Shown piece by piece: positions 39,644-52,234 of a DNA stretch of 61,144 nt. A model generated the notes under the pieces. It made no database searches and was not told the DNA's origin. It worked only from the letters and a program-made list of their open reading frames with translations. How positions within the stretch are numbered: position 1 is the first letter of the stretch; each line of letters starts with the position of its first letter. The stretch lies in contig JAYKXP010000217.1 of assembly GCA_037176845.1 (NCBI GenBank), positions 1-61,144 of the forward strand. Reading direction: 5' to 3'. Source of the DNA: Paramarasmius palmivorus. Taxonomy: Eukaryota > Basidiomycota > Agaricomycetes > Agaricales > Marasmiaceae. The position numbers and the translations under genes are program-made.

Positions 39644-42600
39644 TTACTCTTGCTCTTGCTCTCCGTCTCTCCCTTCTTCCTCAGCCAGAATACCTCTAGA
39701 CTCATCTGCTTCCCCCTCTAGACCTTCCCCTTCGGCCTCTTCATCTTCATCTTCATCTTCCTTTCCCTTTGCCTCAGCATCCAATGGTTTCTTCCACTCC
39801 CTCTCAAAAGAGTCACTGAGACGCAATTGAAGCGCTTCCTGCATGGCTGCATAAGCTTCCATTCCCTCCACCACCGAGCCTTTGGGAAGCTCTTTTTCCA
39901 CCGCTTCCCACCTCATTTTCCAGCTTCTCCATTCATTTCCACGATACCCCAGGAATACCAACGTTCTACGCATTTCCTCTCTTATCAGCGCCACTTCTTC
40001 CTCAGCTCTCTTGACACGCGCCCGGCTTCTGCACCACTCCGAACGTAGCAACTCGTTATCGCCTTCTTCTCCCCCGTCGTGAATGTTGATTCTGCCTCCC
40101 GTGGTCCAAATCCAGGATTGCTCTTTGCGGGTCTCTCCTGTGCCATGAACTCTCCTATGAGCCCATTCAGTACGATCCGGCGCTATAAGTTGTAAGCCAG
40201 AATCTTGAGAGAGATGATCCTCCTCTTCCTCTTCTTCAGTCTCTCTGGTGCCCTGACGCCCACGCCCTTTCTTCACCAAAGCAGGATCCCTATAACTCCT
40301 GACATCACTATCCTCCAGTACCTGTAGGCTCTTCTCCCAAGCACCTGACCCCACCAACTGCTTGTACGCCTTGCGTGCTGTACGATATCGGGATGCAAAA
40401 CGCCTGGCCTTCTTGTACACACGATTGATGACAGCTCTGGAGCGTCCAGATTCTCGTTGACCTCGGACATTCGTGTTTTTGAACTGCATCATCCTCGCCT
40501 TGATCCTAAGCGTATGACGTAGAGCGTTGAGAGCGTCATAGCAGCGCGCCTCCTGCAGTTTGGCCTCTGTCTGATCCAGCCCATTCGATAAAACTGTCTT
40601 GCGCTTCTCTTCCGGAACGTCTGACGGCAGCCACAGTTTGATTGACTCGGGCTGAACGTCCTCCTCCTCATCCGAGCGGCTGTCCGCGAGGAACTGTACC
40701 ATGCCGGGCATGTATACGACTTGAAGAGCTTGTATATCTCGGATGCGACGACGAAGGGCATTCCTCTGCTCCACAATCTTGGTAGACTGTATAACAGTGG
40801 GGTCCTGCTTGTGTTGCTCCACGGTCTCTGACAGCTTCCTTCTGCAGGGAGGTAATTGGTAAGCAACATTCTTGAAGCGCCATACTGAAACACTCACTGG
40901 GCATCCTGCACTTCTAGCACCATCATGATATACCCAGACCCTGTCACCTGGTGGTATGATACTCCTCCTGATTTCAGGAACTCTTTGTCTGTCTGGGCCA
41001 GTTCTTTGAGAGCCTTGTTGACACTAATATCTGCGAAACCTGAATCAAAACGCACTTTGTAGCGTTAGACATAGAAGCAGACTTACGAGCTCCCTTAACG
41101 CTATAAGGATTCACAATGCTGCCCTTGGGATACGGAGCCTTTTCCCATTTGATGCACATAGCCTCCCACTCTTTGACCACGTCGCTAGGTAGATTCTCCG
41201 TTAGCCCCTGGTGAGCAAGGCTTTGAGAATTTCGGTCCCTGATAGCCTGTTTGTAAGCGACGCGCAGAGTTTCCCCTATTGAGTCAGATGAGCTTCGCCA
41301 TCATCATACCGTCGCTGAAAACTCACCCATTCCGAGATATTTTTCCCAATTCCACCATTGAAAGTTTCCTTCCAGGTTATCTTGACGTGCTCCGGGCCCC
41401 ATGGTTCTGGTAGAATTGCCCAGAGGGTTGTGAGGACCCCATACTCGCTCGCAAGATTCCCCGTCAATCTGAGCGGCTCCGGCAATCAAATTGAGGTTGT
41501 ATTGTTCATGATCCTTCTCCTTGTGTCCAGGTAGATGCAGTTTTCCGATGGCAGGGGTAATGGTAGCATCTGGCGGCAGCCTGAGATTGGAAGGCCAGCT
41601 TTTGGAACGGGAGAGTAGGTTCTTGATCCACTGACAAGCAATGTCATAGACCAGGAGAAGCGAGAGCAAAAGCAACCACCCTGGCCAGGTGGCCAAAGCA
41701 GATGCGACGATGTAGTCCATATTGGAATATCTTACTCGTATTCAGCACATTATGACGACGTAGAACTGCACTGAATGACTCACCGTTCACCCTTTTTGAG
41801 GTTTCCGACTTTGATGAACATGTCCGTTCGCCCACATACCACGCCCCCGACGCCTGTATATCGCAGCCCCTTGGAGAATTTGGTGTTCTGCTTGGATATA
41901 GCCGCAAAAGATACACAATTGCTCATCTGGCATGCATTCAGAGAATAGCTCAGGACAAACATGACAAACCTACCTCATCGGAATCCCCTCGGTTGTCGGT
42001 CCACTGCTCATATCTCTCTCGCTTTACAAAGTAGCCTAACCCATCCGTCAATGAAGGATCGTTCTTATGAGAAGAAACCAATTGTTCCTTCAGACGAAAG
42101 TTGGCGTCAATGCAGAAGGCGGCCCTATAGAGAAACCTTTGGGGCGTCAGTCAGTGTACGCAGAAGGGACTCTGAATCAGAACTGACCCTTTAGCCTCAT
42201 TAGAAGCATCAGCCTCCCATCCAAACGGTAGGTTGATGCCTGGATGAGGACAGCTAGGGCACGGGATCGCAAGAGCTCCATCTCGCAGCCCTTCCACTCC
42301 TTCCGGTGCATGGCCGCCACCTCCTCTCAGTACCATTTTGAGGTGCCTCCATTGTCTGATCATCGCCATCAACGGTAGATATCGAGAGTTTCGCACTTTC
42401 TCTCGTAGGCCCTGGTGGTCAGACAGTCGCTCTAGACCTCGGTAAAAGTCGTAGGTTGAAGCTTTGGTGGTGTATCCCAGAACCTCTAGCATGTCCAGGT
42501 ACTGGAACGTGGCAATGGTCAAAATTCGACCATGCTTCACGGTAGCGGGATAAAGTTGACGGCGTAGTAGTTGGATGTGCTGAGGAACCAGCCCATTGAT

Positions 42601-43473
42601 GGCCTTCTTGGCACAACCACAAAATCTGAGATCGACTTCATGGATACCATTGGTGTGGAGAATTCGTGTACGAGAATGACATTGAGCGGGAGAGTCGCAA
42701 TCTCCGCCGTTGTGGTTTAGCTGAACAAACAGCCCTAGTTCTCCGAGTTGAACGCGCTCGAAGAATGTACCATTCCATCTCTACCCTTCCTTAATCAGTA
42801 ATCTGCGTGGTGAGACAGCATTAGAAACGCACCTCTACCCAGTGAAACGGGTTACTGTGGTGTCGCTTTACGCAACATGATTTGCAAACAGTATCGCCTC
42901 CAAAACAATCCCGACACCGATACTCTGCCCGAGCATCCCCCTTCTCCGAAAGGGATTTGATACCCTTAGCCATACAATCCACGCAAACCTCCTGAACGCG
43001 GTAATCACCTCGGCCTTTCTGACGCAGCAGCTCATTCACGAACGTAGCTCGGTGCTTTGCCATCCATTCCTTGGTCGGTCGCTATCAAGTTTCTCAGTAT
43101 AAAAATCAACCACAAAGTACCAAGTACTTACCGGCCGTTTCTTCTTTCCCTTTGCACCGTTCTGTTCCTTTCCCTCTTCCCCCTCTACCGGCACAGGCCC
43201 TTGCTCATAGATCTTGTCATCAAAAATATGACCATCAACCATAGCATTGTACCAGGAACAGTCAGCGTCTATCCCAAAGGTGATGGAATCCTCAGGTTCC
43301 CATTCCTTCTGCGTGGTCCAAGCGGTTCGACCTTTACCGGGAGAGCGATTCAGGGTGATGGGCTGATTCCGTGAGCCAGTAGTCTCTGTACGCGAGTGCA
43401 GGATTTCATGATCATGAGGGTCGGGAATGCGATGATGAACCGGCCCTTTCTGTCGCTTCGCTTTCCTGTTCAT
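39644..43473 (-). CDS. KDZ-family transposase with CxC2 cysteine cluster (1136 aa)
   Basis: Nine exons (minus): 43473-43132, 43081-42833, 42780-42188, 42124-41974, 41926-41784, 41730-41327, 41275-41087, 41039-40898, 40841-39644; together 3411 nt, open throughout. The CxC2 cluster lies at about 115-197 (VCVDCMAKG, CRDCFGG, CKSCCVKRHH). The RNase H-fold core has acidic residues in CIDANF (D401), YSNMDYI (D498), VYDIACQW (D522) and DGESCERVW (E584/E587), and the KLHLPGH block. A long charged C-terminal part follows (exon 9). KDZ enzymes are DDE-type DNA transposases frequent in basidiomycetes and linked in published work to TET/JBP genes. This copy looks intact. I did not find terminal inverted repeats. 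Confidence 0.92.
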
Positions 43474-43590
43474 GGGATTCGCAAAACAGGAGCGTCACTC
43501 GTCACGGTGGATCACATCACGAGGTCCGTTCCTGGACCGTGCTTTCGATTTTCACGACGCGATATCTTTCTTTTCCACCTTTACTGCCCC

Positions 43591-44322
43591 ATGACAACCC
43601 AATGTTCGCAAATGTGAGTCTTTGAATCAACATTGTTCTCTTCTATACTCAACATTTCGTGAAGCTCAACGAATCCGAAACTTGTCAATCCGAGATTCTA
43701 TTGTTCAACGGCAGCGCAATGACGCGGAAAACGCACTCAGTACTTGGGCAAGACAGAGTGAGAAGGCACAGGATGCACGCGATATCGGTACGATCCACTA
43801 CTGTCACTCGTAAATCCTGGATATGACGCTCACTCGAGCAACTCAGAGTTTACCTATGCAGAGGACCTTACCGGATTCCAGCTTCTTCTCTGCGCCGAGG
43901 ACGAGAGTTTTCTCTTAGATGCACTCAAGGAACTTGCCATTACTTACCTTATGGAAGCACCATGGGCGCAACTACTCCCTGTCAAGCCATATCTTCACTG
44001 TGTCCAAGACTTTTATCATCTATATGTTTGCCCCCTTGCCCGATATCTCTTGGGGCTATGGAAGAACTGGAAGGCCTCTCATCTTGACAATCTGGTTCAT
44101 TTAAGTCGTTCCTCTCCTTTTCCCGAGCTGGATGACATTTTTGGTACCGCTGCAACACAGTATTGTGCCGTGCACGAACTGCCCTACCGTGGCCAGGAAA
44201 CTCAGAATAGGTATCTCGTCAAATATCTGGATTCTCACCGGTGAGTCCCCCACCGTTTGCTCAGGCTACTCCAAACTGATGGCATTAGATCCCACCAGAC
44301 TCCCCGAAGACACAGTCGTTAG
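43591..44322 (+). CDS. Hypothetical small gene divergent from the KDZ transposase
   Basis: The 5' end is uncertain. Well supported blocks are an Arg/Gln-rich segment (FREAQRIRNLSIRDSIVQRQ) ending at 43787, an exon 43847-44240 (FTYAEDLTGFQLLLCAEDES ... PVKPYLHCVQDFYHLYVCPL) and a last exon 44265-44322. Introns have GTACGA/CAG and GTGAGT/CAG ends. The start at ATG 43591 does not join the second block in frame, so another start or exon is needed. It shares the short upstream region with the transposase gene. No domain is recognised. Confidence 0.5.
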
Positions 44323-44462
44323 GCACATCTGCCATTCATTCATTCATCTATACTTCTTTCTATATCCTTCGTACTGGCTTTCATACCTTTCACACTTCTA
44401 TTGAAATATCTTTCCAATACCTATGTATAATGCACCTGCGATAATTTTACATATAAGTGAAA

Positions 44463-45025
44463 TCAAATCCACTCAGTACATTCCCTGTTACGTTTTCCGC
44501 ACAAGAATCCATAGGCTGCGATAGTCAACAAGCCCCGTTCATGGTCGTCTAGAGCCCTGGTGTCTCCATTTTCTAACTCCGTCTCCGGGACCTTGAAAGG
44601 CGGTTTAAAAATGGGGGTGTTGCCGGGACGTACGACGCGCTCAGTACTGGTACAGGCAGTCTCTCCGGAAACGTTGATAGCGTTGATTGGGTGTTCTTGT
44701 GCACAAATTCTTGGCCTTGGACCACCTGCTACAAGGATCACCGTCTGCGGCCCATATATCACCACAAAAAACTCACCAGCTGCACTATAATTCACCGTTG
44801 ATCTCGTTCTATAATGATCCTTCTGGTCCTCCGACGTACTGGGGAAAATGATAGTTTTCATCAGTGCAAGGTATGCCTGGGGAACCTAATCAAACGGGAG
44901 CCAGCACTTCAACGAATGGACACTACCTCCAACCACGTTTCCTTGATTCCTTCGGTGAGCATAGCTTGCACCTCCTCCTCCTCCTCCTCTTCCAGGTTGG
45001 AGGTGCTTTCCATTTTTGAGCTCAT
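44463..45025 (-). CDS. Hypothetical 173-aa acidic-N-terminus protein
   Basis: Exons 45025-44927 and 44885-44463 (99 + 423 nt). It starts MSSKMESTSNLEEEEEEEV, then a compact region (VNYSAAGEFFVVIYGPQTVI, PFKVPETELENGDTRAL) and ends CGKRNRECTEWI. It lies just after the TET/JBP gene on the same strand. The VxxGPxPR-like segment is faintly like the VVGGPEPA core of the HMG-like genes, but this may be chance. Confidence 0.6.
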
Positions 45026-45195
45026 CGTTAGGGATAGAGGCAAGGATGCCAACGCGGGAATAAGATAACCCCAGCCACGAGATCGGTAGTTACCAATTGA
45101 TGCCCGGCATCTGATACTACCATTTTTTTCCGGTGCGTTCGTTCTTCAAAATCTTGGTGTTTATTTCACAATAAAGGAGAAAAGGGGAATTTACA

Positions 45196-47035
45196 TTACA
45201 ATCCCTGCGTGAGCTCGTCTAAGGTAGAATACAAGGGGAGACGTTCTTTGTAGGCCATGGGCTTGCGCGCAATCATATCCGAAAATGCCGCCGGATCTTC
45301 CTCTTCAAACTGACGTTCCGTGCGGAACCCGTTCTCCACCCAACGAAAGATAGGGCCGGCTGAATACTGAGTAAAGGAAACACGTTGATCACCTGGAACA
45401 AAGTTAGTTCTTGCATGCTTTATTTGAGGACACAAGGGAAGGGACTTACCACCAGCCACGGGGGTATTGCCATGAGTGATAACCGCAGATGGGATGGCAA
45501 TCGTGGCCGCGTGAGGAAAATCAACCACCAACTTCAACTCCCACAAAATCATCTGACCGCTTCTTGAAGGATCAAACCGACCGAGAGCAGTGATGAAACA
45601 CCACCCAAAAGCCCAGTTAAAGAAATCTCGGTGCTTGTATGTCCAAACTTGGCCACCGAAATTGAACGTTGCTGCGGAGAACACACTATCAGAGAAGTTG
45701 CGAGGAAGGTTGGGATTGCGACGATACACCGCCTCTATTGTTTCTTCGTATTTAGCATAGAGGCGCGGAGCCCAGAGAGAAAACGCCGCTGTGCAGGGTA
45801 CTGTTAAATCCTATTGATAGGTCTGAAAGAAATACCTCACCATTATGATAACTGGCCATTCGCCTGACACCTTCATGCCCAATCAGCCTTGCCAAAACCG
45901 TTCCCATCGATCCCGTATTCAACGCTACAGGCTCGGAACTACCCATGCCCATAGCACACCCAACATTGAAAGCGGGAAATCCGCCACGTCGATGATCCCT
46001 GTCCTGTTGAGCTCCGAACGGAGCAGACTGCCCCTCTGACATGATAGCGTCAAACGCTTGGTCGAGGGCTTGTACATACCCTGCACATCTTGGCCTGCCA
46101 CACAAAGCAGCGATGACGCGTCCTTTGCTGTCCACAACCGGACACGGGGTTCTACCGCGTGAACGTTAACGGTGTTCCGCGAGAGAAGAGGAAAGCACTT
46201 ACACACCATCCCACTGTACGTGTTTGAAGCCCTCGCTCAGAAGCTGTTTCAAGGAAAAATGCTGACGACCATCCCCTTTCTTCGATCCCATTTTGCCGGT
46301 ATGGGCCCCTTTAGCAGCGGCCATGTCTTCGGCAAGGAAGCCAACTGATAAGGGGGATGCTGAACCTAACACGGAGCGCAAAGCACCAGGCCGAGTGACA
46401 AAGCGTCGCTTCGCTCCCAATTGCAGCTTGACCTCCTTTCGCTTCTCTCTGCGCTTGGAATTCTTCCAACTTTGACGCGGGGCTGGACATTCGGCGACAG
46501 TAGTACACGATTGTGAAGGCAGAGGCGGGGGTGGAGGCGATGGTGAAGGCGAAGGTGATTCAGGAGGAGACCTTGCGTGTGAGGTAGAGGTGCGCTTCTG
46601 CCGTTTGCGGGGTATCTCAACGCAATCCAGGATGAGCCTAGCTCTTCGTGGTCGAACTCGGCCTGGATGCGATACGCCCTACAGACGGTTTAAGTACGTG
46701 TAAGAAAACTACAACTGATATAACGCACTGTGGAATTATCCGAAGACTCGTTGTCTGACTGATCGCTCAAATCGCTCAATTCACCACCAAAGAGCTCAGT
46801 CCATAACTCGTTTGACACCGGCTCGGGACCCAAATCCTCTTCCAGAGTGATAGGAGGCCCTTCACGTTTGGAGGCTTCCTTCAGTGTAGAGGCTAGCTTG
46901 AACGAAGGGGACGCCGACACGGGAAAGACTGGCTGTGGGAAGCCAGTCTGGGAGGCCTAAGCTTGAGATCAGCCTCTAGGAGAGAAAAAGATAACTGGTG
47001 CTTACAAGATAACGAGGAGTGAGATTGGAGGACAT
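45196..47035 (-). CDS. TET/JBP-family 2-oxoglutarate/Fe(II) dioxygenase (526 aa)
   Basis: Six exons (minus): 47035-47006, 46956-46729, 46678-46203, 46151-45841, 45788-45450, 45392-45196; 1581 nt, open. The N-terminal 200 residues are acidic, then Pro-rich and basic (KRREKRKEVKLQ). The catalytic region has VWTYKHRDFFNW with the Fe-binding H401-x-D403, ITALGRFDPSRSGQM, LWELKLVVDFP, IPSAVITHGNTPV with the distal His454, then Arg465 and FTQYSAGPIFRWVENGF. These are hallmarks of fungal TET/JBP enzymes, which oxidise 5-methylcytosine. All expected catalytic residues are present. It lies 1.7 kb upstream of the KDZ start on the same strand, with small genes between, and is divergent from the basic-region gene at 48145. 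Confidence 0.9.
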
Positions 47036-48144
47036 CTAGGGCGAATAGAACCTATCAAAAAGAGCGGTCAGTTCCTGAGGAAGAAACCGAACCGCATAGG
47101 CGTGAGAGACGACACTGCCGGAACGCTGCCTCTTGTCCTCGTAGCTCCTTGGGAGAGAAGCGGGCGGGAGCGAGAGCGAAGGATAGCTCGTTGGAATCCG
47201 GGGTCGGTTTCCGTAACCCAAGCCACGTCCTTCGTGCAAGGAAAACCCGAGGAAGGTCTTCCAGCGCCAGCATCGAGCAAGATAAGGGAATTCACTCACC
47301 AAAAGACGGCAGTGGTTTGAAAATAAGGGTCGCAGAGCCCATTCCTTTTGTACCTCCTTCACAAATCCCCTTTCTGTTGAACTTGACTCCATGGCGAGAT
47401 CGATCTTCAAGCTCCTGTCAGTTGTGTGGATACATCTATACAGCATGAAAACCTACGAGTGGCGGTAGACAGAGGTTGACAAGTGGAACTGGGCAGCGAA
47501 ATGGATGATGGGAGACGATAGAAGACGATGCACTGCCACGATGATGGTTGAACCTTGTCAAGCGCTTCAGTAAACGCTGAGCGCTTATGACTAGTTGAAC
47601 TCTCCTCGTCAGTATCCTAAACAGATAGGAGGGCTGTTCTCACAGGAGTACCACAGAAACATCCGAATTAATCCTTTTATGGCTATATCTAGACTCTCGA
47701 GCAAAAGGAGTACCCTGCGGCAATAACCAGACATCGACGCCAACAGATCCGCTGAATCTCACGTCCATTTGGATCTGGGATGCCAATAGCGCAATACATG
47801 TTCCATGGACTGCTGTGGTAACTTTAAGTTTTGTGGTTTTAATTCTTTCTTTCACTAAAAACTACCATCCAGGCTAGGGCATGTTTCTTATCTACTTACA
47901 ACGAGTCAGACATCAAAGCACGAATCGTCAATATCAAGTCGGCGGCTCTTACGGACATTAGAAGGTCTGTGGACTTTCATAGTTATTGTCACCTCCTCAA
48001 ATATTATTCCACAGCTATGTACAGCTCGTTAAACTCATTTAATGCTGAAGCAGAATAGAGGTAGAACGGCATGAGCAGAATCTCACCATACTTGTTGAAT
48101 CTCACGCGCGAGTCTCTTGATCCTTGATTCTCACCACGACCACC
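47036..48144. other. Divergent intergenic region between TET/JBP and basic-region genes
   Basis: No supported gene. An inverted repeat AAGCGCT..AGCGCTT lies at 47560-47586. Small frames on both strands lack splice or composition support. Promoters of both flanking genes must lie here. Confidence 0.4.
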
Positions 48145-49371
48145 ATGGCACCCCCAATCATTCAAGAGCAATATCGAGCCAATCGATACGCCAGCGATTC
48201 ATTTGTGAATTACGAACTCACCGTTGCGCATTCAGCGCACCTTGGCCCTAGGACAGCAAAAGACCTAGAAGTCGGCGTACAACGACTAAACTCCAGTGGG
48301 GTGAACGTTCGCTATGTATACAGCTGTATCGACGACATAGAATTGTGGCCTGATGATCTGCCTCCTTCCGATTGGGATCCCGATGAATCCGACTCTGGTA
48401 AGTCTTGTATTCTCAGAGTCTTGATACTTCTACTGAAGTTTTAAATGGTAATGGATGTAGACGGTTCTGAAGGTACATGACAGCTCATGCCATGATTCAG
48501 GTAACCTTGTAACCATGTTTATAGGTTTTGCGGCTACCAACAGCGATGTGATATCCGAACAGTGTGAAGTCAGAAGCGCTTCATTCCTAACTGAAATGCA
48601 GAGTACTACTTCGTACAAGAAGCCCTTGAAAGGTCAGGATTAGTGGGCTTTCTATCTGACAGCTACTGAATCCACTTCAGCTAAGCCTCAGCGACTGGTG
48701 TTGATTGGCCGTGATACTTTAACGAAACCGAAGGAATTCGAACGAGCAAGACCTAGATCCTTGCTCGCTTCAGGTAAAGTTGGGATTATAAGATTCAGTC
48801 GTGCGTCTGGTTAATGATGAATTAGCTGAACCTCACGCGGAGGTAATTGTCCGTCTGGATTCTGAGTTACCAGCGTCCAAAAGTCTCGCAAAAACGCCGC
48901 AAAGGGGTAATCTGGAATCAAAGGAAGACGATAAGCAGGTTAGGAGGACTTGCGGTAGGAAGAACGGCGTAGAGAAGAGCCGTGTTTGCGTCCAGAGTGG
49001 TTCAGGTGAGCGCTCCCATCCTTTGCCTTTACACCGTGATCCTCATTCCTCCTCAGACTTGCAGATCCATTCCCCAGAATCAATTTCCGCCGGGAATCTT
49101 CTGGTAGATGAAAGAAAGGCTCGAAAACGCGCGGCATCTCAGCGGTACTATCAAGACAACGCAGAGCGACTCAAGGCTCGTGCTCAAGAGCGGCGTAAAA
49201 GGTGTGAGATTCAGCTTTTATTCAATCTGTAAGCCTCATTGTTGCGGTAGAGTGAATGAGGAGGTGGGTCATCTTCCCCGCAGTGTACGAGAGCGTACAC
49301 TGGAGCTTAAACGAGCTCGTCAAAGAGAGTATTCTCGGCGTCACAGAGAGAAGAAGCAGAAGCAGTCATAG
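48145..49371 (+). CDS. Basic-region protein, b-ZIP-like charged helices (303 aa, seven exons)
   Basis: Exons 48145-48397, 48461-48472, 48525-48632, 48681-48773, 48826-49005, 49057-49201 and 49251-49371 sum to 912 nt. The 12-nt second exon is needed to keep the frame. It starts MAPPIIQEQYRANRYASDSF, has an acidic stretch (ELWPDDLPPSDWDPDESD) and ends in two basic helices, ARKRAASQRYYQDNAERLKA and ELKRARQREYSRRHREKK. Charged helices with RYY-x-x-N-x-E spacing resemble basic regions of transcription factors, but no leucine zipper is seen. DNA binding is an inference. Confidence 0.7.
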
Positions 49372-49532
49372 GTCATCATTTTTTTATATCTCTACGTTAC
49401 TCGCAATTACGATCGAAGGTCTACTAAACGCTATTTGTCGGGGACCCAATGTCCTAGGACGGGGGCTTTTCCTTCTCGGGGTTTGTAGAGTAATACGCTG
49501 CATGGTGGTTATGAGACGGCATCACATATCGC

Positions 49533-50141
49533 TTATGAAGAAAGGACGTACTCTTGGATCAGTCTGACGACGTGGTCGAGATCGTCATAAGTCAAGTCCA
49601 CCAGCTTCTGGTCAACGTGCTTGACCACAAGCAGGGGTCCAAGTAGCTCCCCCTTGCCTTTCATCTCATCCATCCAGAGTCGGTTGCGATCGCGTTCGTG
49701 ATGGAGATATCGGTTAGGGAGAAAGTAGGCAATGAAAGCGACCCCAGTTTGTGCTACCTGGCTGCCTCGGTGGAGACCAAAAGCAACCGGTCTAGTGAGG
49801 TGAGTCGACGACACCCAATTGTCAGCTAGCAGATATTGTATGCCAGTTTCAGGGGGCTCCCTCTCCTGCTTCATCACACCCAGTGGCACGATGTGCGGCT
49901 GTGTACACCGAGTTCCGAAAAATAACGCGTTCTTTGTGGTCGCTATCTCCTAGCAAGGAATTAGATCCGATGCAAGCCTGAAATACTCAAGACTCACCCC
50001 TTCCTTTATCAGGTCCTCGTGTTCTTCCGCAAAACGTTGTACTTGCTTGTCGGTCGCAGGAGAAGGATAACACTCGTCCATGTCCTTCCCTGGCTGAGGA
50101 AAATGAACAACGTAGCAGTCGTAGCAGTCTGATGGTTCCAT
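49533..50141 (-). CDS. Hypothetical 186-aa protein
   Basis: Two exons, 50141-49998 and 49949-49533 (144 + 417 nt). It starts MEPSDCYDCYVVHFPQPGKD and continues EIATTKNALFFGTRCTQPHI, FGLHRGSQVAQTGVAFIAYF and KGELLGPLLVVKHVDQKLVD. The fold appears globular and no family is recognised. It is convergent with the basic-region gene. Confidence 0.6.
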
Positions 50142-50287
50142 AAAAATTCAAGTGTAGGGATGGTCTTATATCTGAAAATAAATGACATGCAGTCATATGG
50201 AGATGCAAGATTGGTAAGAAAAGATTGGGGCGACGAGCGGTGCGGTTTATATATTTTCCAATTTCTTGGAGATACTAATAGGTACGT

Positions 50288-50664
50288 TTACAATTCGATA
50301 TCGGAATCCATTAAACCAGCCGCCTCAGTGGGCGTAGGACTAAACAAGGGAACAAATATCTTCTTCCTTCTGGGAGATCCACGATTGAAGTAGACCGTTG
50401 GAGCGACCACTGAGGGCGTATGGAAGCAACCTAGATAATATTGACTCGGTGGCGAGGGTGGCATTGGCTGCGGTGCGGGTGGCGATCTGATCCTGATCGT
50501 TCGGAGGTACCTTAAGCGACGCTTTTTGCGAGCGACGGTATCTACCAAAGGATGATGGGGAGAGAGAAACTTCTGGTATTCCGTTTCAGCAAAGCAATCC
50601 AGTGAAAAAGAATAAAGAAACTCACCTTTCTTGATTTTTGACGAAGGGCTGAATAGTTCGTCAT
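50288..50664 (-). CDS. Possible small basic protein
   Basis: A frame encoding RKKRRLRYLRTIRIRSPPAP through MDSDIEL ends at 50288. An upstream ATG at 50664 and an intron with GTGAGT/GGTAG ends fit by position, but the phases do not join exactly, so the model is uncertain. The protein would be rich in Arg and Pro. Confidence 0.3.
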
Positions 50665-51021
50665 GTTGGGCCTGATTAACAGTTAGTCTAACGGCGGATA
50701 ATTGAGATCTTTGGTATCCGAATGGTAATTACCAATGCCTATTGCCGCCGTCGATCTGGAAAGGTGGAGTCTGGGTAACCTAGGTAAGCAAATTGACCCA
50801 AGAGACAGGGTTACAAAGCTCACAGGGTTCAAAATTCACTGTATCACGGGAAGAGTGCTCTGTTGGGGGCTGAACAGCAAGCAAACAATTTATATTCTCT
50901 GCGAAGATCGACAACGTTTTTTTTTTACAATTTACCAAAAGGGGACATAACTAAACGAACGAACGACAATTTTTGACAAGCTATACTGAGCTAACTATCT
51001 AAGCCTATTGAAATGCAACGT

Positions 51022-52234
51022 CTAAGGGGCCAGTGGAAGAGGGTCAGTAGCAAGACGCAGAGTATATCCCGGCTTCTGGTTGTAGTAGGCACGGGTATAC
51101 TCAACCAAGGCTTGGCTGAAAGTGGAGTGCTTCGTGGCTCTATGGCCAGAGACCCCGTTGACTAGGTGTTCTCCCACTTCGTACCTATGCAAGAGTGAGT
51201 ACAGAAGTAACACTGTCCTGAAAGGCTGCTCACCATTGTCCCCAGAATATTCCCACCTCTCTCCCGACGTAGATAACATAGAATCGGGTACCTTCTGGGA
51301 CATCTGTGGGGGGCTCGATGGTGCTAGGCGCGGGGATTCCAGGAGCCTGAGTGCTTGCGATGTTGGTCGCCGTGTTGGTCGCCGTGTTGGTCGCCGTGTT
51401 GGCGTTGGTCGCGGTGTCGGTTGCGTTATTACCGGCAGAAGGAGGGACAGTCTGGACAGCAGCCTGAGTAGCTGTTGGAGAAGTTCCCGGGTTGGTGGCG
51501 TCGGTGAGTGCAATGGAATCTTCACTGCTGAGACTGGATGCGTCCCAATCAGCAGAGAACGAAGACACATCAGCCAAGGAATCTTCGGCTTCCCTGGGGT
51601 CGAGAGGCCTGCGAGTGTTGGAAGTCTGGATGGCGACGTTGTTAGTGGCAACGTCTGGGGCTCCGAACGTCACGCCCACGACTTGTGGAGGCTCCTCGTG
51701 GCTGGGCACATCCACAGCGACATACAAGTTGCCATCCCGATAGAAATGGCCGCGCTGTTCCTCATCATCCGTTGGGACGATCAGACCGTTTGGCACGGTT
51801 GCGATTGCAGCGGGACCACGGCGCTGAGGTCGATACTGTTCCGGGTGAACGCGTTGAATCTTGGTGGTAGTGGTGACCACCAGCCCTTTGAACGAGTGGT
51901 AAGCTATAGTAAAAGCATAAGACCATGATAAAAAAACGTACCACCATATTCCTCGACCGTAGTGCGCACGATAGTCTGGCCTAAAAATTGCTCAGAAAGT
52001 GTTTTAACAAAGGAAAACGAACGTACCTCTTTCAGGCTGATGCTCCAGATAGTTGAAGCTCTGAGGCATGACATACGCAAGCCTCTCTTGTCCTTGAGGA
52101 CGGCCTGATTACAGGGACAGACGTTAGAAGATTACCAGTAAGAGAATAGAGAACGTACTGGCTGTAAGAACGGATCCGTTGCGCCGATCTACGGGGGAAG
52201 GAGGACGAGGAACGTCGGAATATTGGGTCTGCAT
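51022..52234 (-). CDS. Protein with C-terminal RNase H1 N-terminal/viroplasmin-like domain (341 aa)
   Basis: Exons (minus): 52234-52159, 52104-52027, 51980-51942, 51903-51234, 51184-51022; 1026 nt, open. The N-terminal half has no known domain (MQTQYSDVPRPPSPVDRRN, YHSFKGLVVTTTTKIQRVHP). A Thr/Asn/Ala-rich linker includes a short repeat (ATNTATNTATN). The C-terminal domain reads RFYVIYVGREVGIFWGQW then LVNGVSGHRATKHSTFSQAL, fitting the hybrid-binding fold of RNase H1 N-termini. There is no nuclease. Its relative at 30612 suggests a small mobile or expanded family. Confidence 0.68.

Noticed and set aside
44960..45000. CRISPR-like or microsatellite array (CCTCCTCCT)
   Set aside because: It is the codon run for a polyglutamate stretch in the 173-aa protein.
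47036..47855. Several overlapping frames of 70-140 codons near the TET/JBP promoter
   Set aside because: They overlap one another on both strands, have no splice-consistent continuation and no recognisable motif.
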